Source: Prochlorococcus marinus str. MIT 1214
Lineage (GTDB): Bacteria > Cyanobacteriota > Cyanobacteriia > PCC-6307 > Cyanobiaceae
Assembly (NCBI RefSeq): GCF_027359355.1
Contig: NZ_CP114777.1
Span: 744,001 to 808,000, forward strand
Direction of reading: 5' to 3'
DNA: 64,000 bases
How positions within the stretch are numbered: the stretch's first letter is position 1; each line of letters opens with the position of its first letter. The translations under genes and the position numbers were made by a program. Shown in pieces: positions 46,990 through 54,662 of the stretch. The notes under the pieces were generated by a model that ran no database searches, was not told the DNA's origin, and saw nothing but the letters and a program-made list of their open reading frames with translations.

Positions 46990-48342
46990 TTATTCTATAC
47001 TATCTTTAACTATATCAATTAGCTCATTAAGTTCTCTATCATTCCTGCAAACGAGAGTAGAGTTTCTCTTGGTGATTGAGTGAGTACTAATATTCCCCTT
47101 AAAAATAGTATGATCACGAACATGCATAGGCTTTGTAATTGTAAAATAGCCAATCAACGACGTTACTATTTCTCCATGTCTTTGACCTAAAGGTATTACC
47201 CAAGAAGTGCCCCCAAGCATACTTAAATTTTCATTTTCTCCAAACCAAGTTGCTCTAGACTCTTTCCAACTGGCAAAAATTGTGTCTAATGATTGATCAA
47301 TCATTGTTTTAACAATTGCATCAATAATTCCACTTTCCCTAAATGGATATATTATTTCAGCGACTGCTATAGAGTCACAAAAATCTCCTTCTAACTCGAT
47401 ACTTTTCAAAGTGAATGACAAAACATCTTCTAAAGATGCCTTAGGATCTGATAGCTCTTTTGGTCTTATTATTATATTTATATTTAATCTATTGGCTAGT
47501 TCTCTATGACTGATATTATCAGTTGATAATATTATTTTATTTATTAACTTACATTCCTTCAAAATAGAAATAGTTTTTTCTAATAGTTTAAGATTCAGAC
47601 TATTAAGATTTTCGCATCTTACTGGGACGATACAATAACATGAGTGTTTCACATAGTTAACAATATTTTTTGTTTTTAATCGAGGAATGTTATCTAAGAT
47701 TCTTACTATATTTTGTGCACGCTCTGGATTTAATTGGTGATGTATACCATGCCAATGATAAACACTTGCTTCTGCCACATAAGCAATTTTATAGCCACTT
47801 TGTATTACTTTTTCACCCCACAGCCTATCCTCAATATTGGTAGAATTAATACAGAAAGGAAATTTCTCCCAAATTTCCTTTCTAAAAGCACTATTTGCAT
47901 TATGAAAGAACGAGTCTTTAGATTGAAGATAACTATCTAATCCAAAAACTAAAAGTAAATCCCTCTTATCAATATCTTTACTGTTTTTTGTAGGTTCTTG
48001 TCTCCCATAGGCACCTGCAACTGATCTATTATCAAGTGGCTCTAAAAGTTTTTGTAGCCAATTCTCATTTGTTGGTACACAATGTGCGCTCAAGCAACTT
48101 ATAAATTTTCCTTTTGAATATTTTATTCCTAGATTAAGAGCCTTTCCTGGGAAAAACTTGTCAATATTGATAATCTTGACAGGATATTCCTTGCAACGAG
48201 CTATTGTCGAATCGTTTGAAGAGTTATCGACTATTATTACTTCAATATTTTTGTAAGACTGACTATAAACAGCTTCTAAACATTTGGTAATCCATTCCTC
48301 TTCATTTCTCGTCCTTATAATAATGGAGCATAATTCATTCAT
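46990..48342 (-). CDS. GT2 glycosyltransferase fused to a CMP-sugar-synthetase-like domain
   Basis: A 450-aa fusion. Residues ~1-225 form a GT2 domain (CSIIIRTRNEEEWITKCLEA, VIIVDNSSNDSTIARC, NIEDRLWGEKVI, YHWHGIHHQ). Residues ~230-450 look like the acylneuraminate cytidylyltransferase fold (CYCIVPVRCENLNSLNLKLL, IILSTDNISHRELANRL, DPKASLEDVLSFTL). The fusion would couple activation of an ulosonic acid to its transfer. The donor domain's nucleotide-binding R/K pattern is imperfect, so it may be regulatory. Neighbours are another NeuA-like gene and Gfo/Idh. Confidence 0.72.
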   Translation of the reverse strand: MNELCSIIIRTRNEEEWITKCLEAVYSQSYKNIEVIIVDNSSNDSTIARCKEYPVKIINIDKFFPGKALNLGIKYSKGKFISCLSAHCVPTNENWLQKLLEPLDNRSVAGAYGRQEPTKNSKDIDKRDLLLVFGLDSYLQSKDSFFHNANSAFRKEIWEKFPFCINSTNIEDRLWGEKVIQSGYKIAYVAEASVYHWHGIHHQLNPERAQNIVRILDNIPRLKTKNIVNYVKHSCYCIVPVRCENLNSLNLKLLEKTISILKECKLINKIILSTDNISHRELANRLNINIIIRPKELSDPKASLEDVLSFTLKSIELEGDFCDSIAVAEIIYPFRESGIIDAIVKTMIDQSLDTIFASWKESRATWFGENENLSMLGGTSWVIPLGQRHGEIVTSLIGYFTITKPMHVRDHTIFKGNISTHSITKRNSTLVCRNDRELNELIDIVKDSIE

Positions 48343-48480
48343 ATTTTAAAACAAAGGACCATCTATCAATATACTATATTAATAGAAAAAAGCGGATATT
48401 ATAGTTTATCATTTTACAACAATGAACATCAATAATTATTCAAATATTTTTTAGTAGTTGAGATAATTATTTCGGATAAT

Positions 48481-49263
48481 TCAAATATGATTAAAGAAGT
48501 CCTTTTCTCTTGAAATCATATCTGAATTTACAATCATTTTAATCATTTCTAAATCATCATTTGTATCAATATCATATGCTTCTAGTTTGTTTATCAAGTA
48601 ACCTAAAGCACTTTTATAGTTAAAGGTAGGACCAGAGCATTTCTCTATATCAATTTGTTTTTCAATGTAGTTTTTGATGAAATAATCTGTTTCTGTTATT
48701 TTACATGCGGGTGAATTTGCATATGATCTTGGTTGATCCTGACTTCGTTCATTATCATACAATCTAGTACCATTTATATCATATATTTGGGTCTTTATTC
48801 TTTTACTTGATTCCGAAAAATAAAGATGATTAAGTGCACTAACTCTTGGCACTTGTATACTCATAACTGAATCAATATTACGATTATTCCTTTTTAAGTT
48901 GAGCATATCTTTTATTGAAGTTGATGAAAGTAGTGGATTAGTTGGAGGCTTAAATATAATTACCTCAGGTATTTCTAAATTATTTTTCATGAGTTCAGTT
49001 AATGTATGTATTATTACAGATATTGAGGTACTTGTTGAATTGGATAGTTTTTCTGGTCTCAAGAAGGGGACTTTTGCTCCTAATGATACAGAATAATTTG
49101 CAATTTCGGGTGAATTTGTACTGACTATTGTAGTTGTACTTTCAATTTGAAGAGATGATTTAATTGAGTAATAAATTAGTGGTTTCCCTTTGATCATTGC
49201 CATATTTTTATTTTTTACCCTACTTGAACCGCTCCTAGCTGGAATAATTATTAGTGATTTCAT
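48481..49263 (-). CDS. Acylneuraminate cytidylyltransferase family protein
   Basis: A 260-aa NeuA-like enzyme that activates a nonulosonic acid to its CMP form. LIIIPARSGSSRVKNKNMAM is the nucleotide-binding P-loop-like segment; TTIVSTNSPEIANYS, VPFLRPEKLSNSTST and IIFKPPTNPLLSSTSI follow the family pattern, with P-P-T-N-P-L in place of Q-P-T-S-P-L. The sugar is unknown. First gene of the leftward set, 138 bp before the GT2 fusion. Confidence 0.8.
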   Translation of the reverse strand: MKSLIIIPARSGSSRVKNKNMAMIKGKPLIYYSIKSSLQIESTTTIVSTNSPEIANYSVSLGAKVPFLRPEKLSNSTSTSISVIIHTLTELMKNNLEIPEVIIFKPPTNPLLSSTSIKDMLNLKRNNRNIDSVMSIQVPRVSALNHLYFSESSKRIKTQIYDINGTRLYDNERSQDQPRSYANSPACKITETDYFIKNYIEKQIDIEKCSGPTFNYKSALGYLINKLEAYDIDTNDDLEMIKMIVNSDMISREKDFFNHI

Positions 49264-49652
49264 TAAATTTTGCCAGATGTTTACGACTAGATTAATTTTA
49301 ATATTAGATTGTGACTACGTTAAAAAAAGTGTTATTCAAAAAAACAAAACAAAAACACATATATTTTTAACTCAAAATGAATCAATTTACTCTAAAAGAT
49401 GATATTCATAACAATCTTTAAAGTAGCTAAAGTTAATCTTGTCTACAAGAATATATCAATAGATTTCTTTCATTAAGTCTTAAACAAACTTCAGAAGCTA
49501 TTTATTTTTATTTTTTTAAAATCACTTTACCTATATTTGATACTATAAATATGAATTCTCTTGGCTCAGTAGATTATAATAAATTAAAATGAATTTGAAA
49601 GAAATGAATCAGATAGAGAGATTTTTCAAAAGAATAAGACTAGGTGACAATA
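49264..49652. other. Divergent intergenic region
   Basis: AT-rich, about 390 bp between the NeuA-like gene and the AroE-like gene. TACTATAAAT near 49,541 is a possible -10 for the rightward gene. No gene or long repeat seen. Confidence 0.4.
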
Positions 49653-50495
49653 ATGTCTAAAAAATATGCCGCGATTATCGGATTAAATCCGAGCGAAGGG
49701 GCGAGATCTCCAAAGCTATGGAATCAAGTATATAGAGAAATAAATGCTGATATAGAAATGATATGTGTTGATATTAAAGACCCATCATTATTCAACAAAA
49801 GCTTAAACAAGTTAAAGGATGATAAAGATTTCTTAGGTGGATGCATTGCCTTTCCTTACAAAGAAAAAACTGCTGAATATCTTGGATTTGCAAATATTGA
49901 TAAAGTTTCTAGACCAATAGGTTCTGTTAACTGCCTTTATCGCTCAAAAAATGGTGATTTAATAGGGGCAAATACTGACGGAGATGCTGCTCTTTCATCA
50001 TTCTTATCACTAACATCAAACAATCAACTACAAAAAATACTTATAGCTGGATTAGGAGGAGCAGGAAAAGCAGTAGCAACATATATTTCTCAAGAATTCA
50101 TTCCAAAAGGAACTAAGGTAATTAGCACCTCCAGGTCAAATCAAAAAAGTTTTTGCCAAAGTATTGATGTTGATTGGATATCTTGGAATACATCAAAATC
50201 ATTTATCTCTGACTTTGATGCATTTATAAACTGTACAACAATTGGGACTGGAGAACAAAAAAATATCTCACCAATTGATAATAAAGTTGTAATGAATTCA
50301 AAGCTAAGATTTGTATTCGATATAATTTATGATCCTTCGCCAACCCTTCTTCTTAAACAATCATCTGCTCAAAACATTAATACGAAAGGAGGTTTGGAAA
50401 TGAATCTTCTACAGGCTGTTAAGGCATTTAATCTAGTCAATAAATTAAAAACAAACAATGATGATGTTTTAAAGATCATGAAGACTGTAAATTAA
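49653..50495 (+). CDS. Divergent shikimate-dehydrogenase-like (AroE) protein
   Basis: A 280-aa AroE-fold dehydrogenase. The ATG at 49653 is preferred to the GTG three codons earlier, which would use up the GGTG ribosome site. The catalytic Lys region is kept (GCIAFPYKEK), as are the NTDGDAA substrate Asp, the nucleotide loop GLGGAGKAVA, and GLEMNLLQA near the end. The shikimate-binding S-x-S at the N-terminus is replaced by NPSEGARSP. So a different hydroxy-acid or cyclitol substrate is likely. It is divergent from the NeuA/DAHPS-like cluster. Confidence 0.75.
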   Translation: MSKKYAAIIGLNPSEGARSPKLWNQVYREINADIEMICVDIKDPSLFNKSLNKLKDDKDFLGGCIAFPYKEKTAEYLGFANIDKVSRPIGSVNCLYRSKNGDLIGANTDGDAALSSFLSLTSNNQLQKILIAGLGGAGKAVATYISQEFIPKGTKVISTSRSNQKSFCQSIDVDWISWNTSKSFISDFDAFINCTTIGTGEQKNISPIDNKVVMNSKLRFVFDIIYDPSPTLLLKQSSAQNINTKGGLEMNLLQAVKAFNLVNKLKTNNDDVLKIMKTVN

Positions 50496-51418
50496 TCAGT
50501 TTCTATTTAAATAAAAATATAATTTAAGAATTTCTTGAAATCTTCCAGGTATGAAGTTCAACATATTTTTTCTAAAAAACCAACAAGTATTAGAATGATT
50601 TATGAGCTTCTTTATGTCTAAGAAATAATTAAAAAATCAAGAAAAAATAAATCATGAAAGAAAGTCAAAGCTCGTCCACATATTTAAAAATCCTAAAACA
50701 AATTTACCAGGGCTTTAAAGTAGTAGAACTAACTCCATAAATATCACAATTCTTTCTATAGCACATCCATAACTTCTATATATTATTTAGCGCAGAAATT
50801 AGAGCAGGATTGATATATCTAAATATATCTAGATATATCGCTCTAGTTAACATTTTATATATACCTTTGCTATCCCTTGAAAATCTTAATGGAGCCAAGC
50901 AGACTCGAACCGCTGACCCCCTGCATGCCATGAAGCTCGAAAATTCCTGAATATCCTAGTCATAGACACAAAACCAACCACTGAAAACTACTTACACAAT
51001 GTAAAGCGCGCATAATTGAGCGCATATCTTATAACCATAGATATAGTACCATTAAATCCCTTATGAACACACTGATATAGATAAATATATCTTTATACTT
51101 AAGCCCACAAAAAAGAGCTACCAATAGACAGCCCACATTTAAATCCAACCAAGGTGAGAGGTATGACTCTTCAGTTATTATAGTCGATTTATTCTACTTT
51201 AATTAGATCTTTAACAATGGATTTAATTTGATCTAAGTATATTAGAATTTTAAAGATTGGGATGCATAGTATCTTTTCGAATTATGTTAAGAAAAATTCA
51301 GTTACTTGGTTCGAAATAAATTGCGAAAGATGTTAAGCTATATTTTCCATATGATTTAATTTAATTAATTTTGAATAATCAGCTTTTAGATTTGATTAAA
51401 ACATAAAATTCTAGTTTA
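50496..51418. other. Spacer with tRNA-Ala 3' fragment
   Basis: No gene. It contains ctaaatata/ctagatata repeats (50,815-50,850), the tRNA-Ala 3' half copy (50890-50932), and a GCGC-rich stretch at 51005-51023. From about 51,150 to the carbamoyltransferase start the sequence is AT-rich and featureless. Confidence 0.5.
50890..50932 (-). repeat. tRNA-Ala 3' half copy (attachment site)
   Basis: Forty-three nt match the 3' part of the tRNA at 53644-53716 with a single mismatch (50901) and break off in the anticodon loop region. It cannot fold as a tRNA. Flanking tgaaaa-c-taa is shared too. Confidence 0.92.
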
Positions 51419-53167
51419 ATGAATATATTAGGGGTTTATGATGGACATAATGCTAATGCTGCATTAGTTTCAAATGGGAATATCATTGCAGCCGTCGAAG
51501 AAGAGAGATTTTCGAGAGTTAAAAACCATACTGGGATTCCTATTAATTCAATTAAATATTGCTTGGAAGTTTCTGGAAATAATATAGATGCTGTAGCTTT
51601 TGCATTTGAAGATCCTAATCTTTTACATAAAAGAGCTACAAATTCCTATTTTAAAAGCATTCAAAATGGATTTATTGAAAGATTAAATTGCGATAATATA
51701 TATGGAAAAAAAATTACACCATATGATGTTTTAATGTATCCTTTGCATTATCAAAGTAATAGAAAAAATACAATAATTGATAAACTTTCTTCGCTTGGAA
51801 TTGATAGTAATATTCCCTTATATTATGTTCCTCACCATCTGGCACATGCTAGTTCTGCCTATTATAAATCACCTTATGATGATTGTTTAATTGTTACTCT
51901 AGATGGTAAAGGTGATGATTTATGTGGATTAATAGGTACTGGTTTGCATGGGAAGATAAAACAACAAGAAACAACTAATTATATATATTCAATATGCATT
52001 ATATATACATTAGTTACTTCAATATGTGGTTTCAAACCTGTAAGGCATGAAGGTAAAATTACAGGTTTAGCAGCTTTAGGAAAACCTGACAAAAGCTTGA
52101 TCGAAGCATTTAAAAAAATTACATATACAAAAAATGGTAAATGGTATGGAACCTTAGATTATTTAAATAAACTAGGTCCTTATCCGCATGTTATGAGAAA
52201 TGAAAATTTTGAGCTAATAAGAAAAACTATAGAAGGAGTTTCAAGTACATGGGATACAAAGGATTTAGCAGCAACTGTTCAAAAGTATTTTGAAGATGAG
52301 ATTACTTCTTATATAGATTTTCATATGAAAGAAAAAAACAAAAAATCACTTGTTTTAGCAGGAGGAGCTTTTGCTAATGTAAAACTTAACCAGGCTATTT
52401 ACGAACTGAATTCGGTCAAAGAAATACATATCCATCCAGCCATGACTGATTCTGGATTAGGACTTGGAGCAGCATTAATGATGGCTAATAATACTGAAAA
52501 GAGAGAAAGCTATTCTATTAATCCATTATCGAATGCATTTTTAGGACCTGATTACTCAGAGTTAAAAATAACAGAGACTCTTTCTAAATATAATGTTAAC
52601 TATAATCAACCAATTAATATAAATCAAGAAATAGCCACTCAACTTTATAATGGTAAAATTGTGGCAAGATTTAATGGTCGTTTAGAATATGGACCTCGAG
52701 CTTTAGGTAATCGATCAATTCTTTTTCAAACTACAGACATTACCGCAAATGATTGGTTAAATAAAAAATTAAAAAGAACTGAATTCATGCCATTCGCACC
52801 TGTTACTTTGGAGGAGTTTTTCTATGAATGTTATGAAGATAATTCTAAAGAAATAAATACTTACCAATTTATGACAATCACTGTAAATTGTTCAGAAAAA
52901 ATGAAGAATCAGAGTCCTGCAGTGGTTCACGTAGATGGAACCGCAAGACCTCAAATAGTAAATAAATCTAATAATCCAGGGCTTTTTTCTATTCTCACTT
53001 ATTATTATAAATTAAGTGGAATTCCAAGTTTAATTAATACATCCTTTAACCCTCATGAGGAGCCAATAGTATGTAGTCCTGATGATGCATTAAAAGCGTT
53101 TATTGATTGCAAGTTGGACTTCCTTCAAATCGGTCCATTTCTTGTTGAAGCTGAGCATAATAAATAA
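51419..53167 (+). CDS. Carbamoyltransferase (NodU/CmcH/TobZ family), cargo of tRNA-Ala unit
   Basis: A 582-aa enzyme that carbamoylates a hydroxyl, here probably of a glycan sugar, using carbamoyl phosphate and ATP. The N-terminal Kae1-like domain has GVYDGHNANAALVSNGNI, AVEEERFSRVKNH and VPHHLAHASSAYYKSPYDD (metal-binding His). The C-terminal YrdC-like part has ARFNGRLEYGPRALGNRSIL and SGIPSLINTSFN. It is the only intact gene between the two tRNA-Ala 3' ends, so it is the probable cargo of an integrated element. Confidence 0.87.
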   Translation: MNILGVYDGHNANAALVSNGNIIAAVEEERFSRVKNHTGIPINSIKYCLEVSGNNIDAVAFAFEDPNLLHKRATNSYFKSIQNGFIERLNCDNIYGKKITPYDVLMYPLHYQSNRKNTIIDKLSSLGIDSNIPLYYVPHHLAHASSAYYKSPYDDCLIVTLDGKGDDLCGLIGTGLHGKIKQQETTNYIYSICIIYTLVTSICGFKPVRHEGKITGLAALGKPDKSLIEAFKKITYTKNGKWYGTLDYLNKLGPYPHVMRNENFELIRKTIEGVSSTWDTKDLAATVQKYFEDEITSYIDFHMKEKNKKSLVLAGGAFANVKLNQAIYELNSVKEIHIHPAMTDSGLGLGAALMMANNTEKRESYSINPLSNAFLGPDYSELKITETLSKYNVNYNQPININQEIATQLYNGKIVARFNGRLEYGPRALGNRSILFQTTDITANDWLNKKLKRTEFMPFAPVTLEEFFYECYEDNSKEINTYQFMTITVNCSEKMKNQSPAVVHVDGTARPQIVNKSNNPGLFSILTYYYKLSGIPSLINTSFNPHEEPIVCSPDDALKAFIDCKLDFLQIGPFLVEAEHNK

Positions 53168-53267
53168 AAACAATTATTGAGAACTAATACCTCCTTTTTT
53201 TTTTAGTTGGCATTGTATTTGCACATGCTCCAGAGGGAATTAAATCTACATTGCGTGGAGGTGAAAT

Positions 53268-53429
53268 TTGAAAAGAGCTCATAAACAAGAAATGGATGCA
53301 AGAACTTCCAAGGCTGCTGAATTACTTGCTAAAGGTCACAGCGCAACAAACGTTACGTCCCAAGTGGCCGAAATATATGAAATTTCTAGGGTTATTCATC
53401 CCAGCATTTTCATCCACGCGAAGGGTTAG
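53268..53429 (+). pseudogene. Truncated HTH-like mobile-element gene
   Basis: A TTG start 3 nt after a very good GGAGGTGA site opens a 53-codon frame. It reads KRAHKQEMDARTSKAAELLA, then VAEIYEISR, a helix-turn-helix-like unit of the kind seen in small phage or element DNA-binding proteins. After about codon 41 (53390) the sequence changes to VIHPSIFIHAKG, which is merely the antisense of the integrase start. So the 3' part was deleted. Family assignment is tentative. Confidence 0.5.
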
Positions 53430-53522
53430 CTGAACCTTTCCGCGCATTGCGCGCAAACCCCAAGCTTTTCCATGTTCAGATTTAAGTTGCTTCCTTAATA
53501 GTTGACACCACTGTTCCCTCAT
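53399..53522 (-). pseudogene. Tyrosine integrase N-terminal stub
   Basis: From the ATG at 53522 the minus strand reads MREQWCQLLRKQLKSE, HGKAWGLRAMRGKVQLTLRV, then loses similarity near residue 37. G-x-x-W-x-L-R-x-x-R-G-K-V-Q-L-T resembles the arm-binding N-terminus of phage-type integrases. It begins 121 bp from the tRNA-Ala and points into the element, the expected place for the integrase. Only ~37 residues survive, and no catalytic residues. Confidence 0.55.
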
Positions 53523-53643
53523 TGTATTACAGAGATGAAAATGAGCGCATAATAGCTATATCTAGCCATATCAGGAAATATCGTATTATACACGCTCTAC
53601 CGTAAATTCTCTGAAATCTATTGCTGTTACTGTGAAAACCTAA

Positions 53644-53716
53644 TGGAGCCAAGCGGACTCGAACCGCTGACCCCCTGCATGCCATGCAGGTGCTCTACCA
53701 ACTGAGCTATGGCCCC
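53644..53716 (-). tRNA. tRNA-Ala (anticodon GGC)
   Basis: The 73-nt cloverleaf on the minus strand starts GGGGCCATAGCTCAG. The acceptor GGGGCCA pairs with TGGCTCC (one G-U), discriminator A. The anticodon stem CCTGC/GCAGG encloses ATGGCAT, anticodon GGC, reading GCC. D- and T-arms are canonical and no CCA is encoded. Its 3' half recurs at 50890-50932. Confidence 0.95.
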
Positions 53717-53881
53717 AAGTGTGTGAAACAGAAGTAATATCAAGCAGTTTGGAAGATTTAGGAAAATCAGCTGGCTTACTGGATATCACTTGATAGTGGT
53801 TAAATAAGCAGTTATGCGCAATGATATGCGCCATAGAGGCCTAGTAACCACAAAGGATCTCGGTGAAAATGGCACAAAAAT

Positions 53882-54210
53882 ATGCGCCAAACCATCAAAC
53901 TCGAAAATGGAGATGGATGGTCAGTTAGTAGCAGAGAAATAAGGGGAAGAAATAAAACCCAAGTGACTTATCGTTCCCAAGATGGTCTTGGAAAGAAACA
54001 TCCTATCTCAGTAGTCTCCCTCCCCTTATGACTGGAGCAACCGAAACTAAAGGAAGATTATCACCGCAGTTGCAAATCTATAAAGACTTGTTGATGAAAG
54101 AAACCTATCTCTTAAAGAAGCTGCAAAGTTTAAGCTTGAACCTCTAGCAAAGAATAACGCTCCAAGCGTTACTAACTGGGAAAACATAATTGAAGCTTTT
54201 CTAGATGTCC
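53882..54210 (+). pseudogene. Tyrosine integrase remnant, frameshifted
   Basis: From ATG 53882: MRQTIKLENGDGWSVSSREI, RGRNKTQVTYRSQDG, HPISVVSLP. A shift at about 54024 continues as PYDWSNRN (the common L-P-x-D-W-S), stops, and a further frame gives VDERNLSLKEAAKF and NWENIIEAFLDVQ, which resembles the core-binding helical domain. Order and spacing fit the first ~110 residues of a phage-type integrase. The catalytic domain is absent; the repeated TPR upstream block begins at 54211. Confidence 0.6.
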
Positions 54211-54662
54211 AAGAGTTTTAGAAAGACCTCAGCGAGGGCATTACGCTTTGGCTAGAGCACAATTGCAGCTCCATAGAAGTATCGAATCTGTGGGAAGTAA
54301 AGACGTAAAACCTATTAACATAACTAGCCTTGATAAAGTTACCCAACTATTCCCAGAGAGAAAGAAGTTTTATCCTAGGTAAAAGAGATGGGTAACCAGC
54401 AAACGTCTGTACTCTCAGTGGGCCTGGACTAATCACTTCCCCTTTTCATGGAGATGGGCTACTGATGGCGTTGCAGAGGATCAATTCATTTTGAAAGTCA
54501 AACTTTAGTAGAAGGTATAATCTTCATTAATAGATCCTTTGCAAAACAAATAATTTGACCGAAGGAAAAAAAAATCAAAAGCAAGCAGGATTTGAAGTAA
54601 AAACATTCCCAGTCCCATTTACTTTAGAAGAAATTAAGAAGAATATTTCTCTTAGTACTTCT
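54211..54662 (+). repeat. 5' module of TPR gene, second copy
   Basis: Counterpart of 19203-19656, differing by a 2-nt deletion near 54256 and a few substitutions. It starts abruptly inside the integrase remnant. Confidence 0.9.
54516..54521 (+). promoter_or_regulatory. TATAATC box before TPR gene
   Basis: TATAAT followed by CTTCATTAATAGATCC, 34 nt before the TTG start at 54555, as at 19510. Confidence 0.5.

Noticed and set aside
50890-50932. Second tRNA-Ala gene
   Set aside because: Breaks off in the anticodon region, so no cloverleaf.
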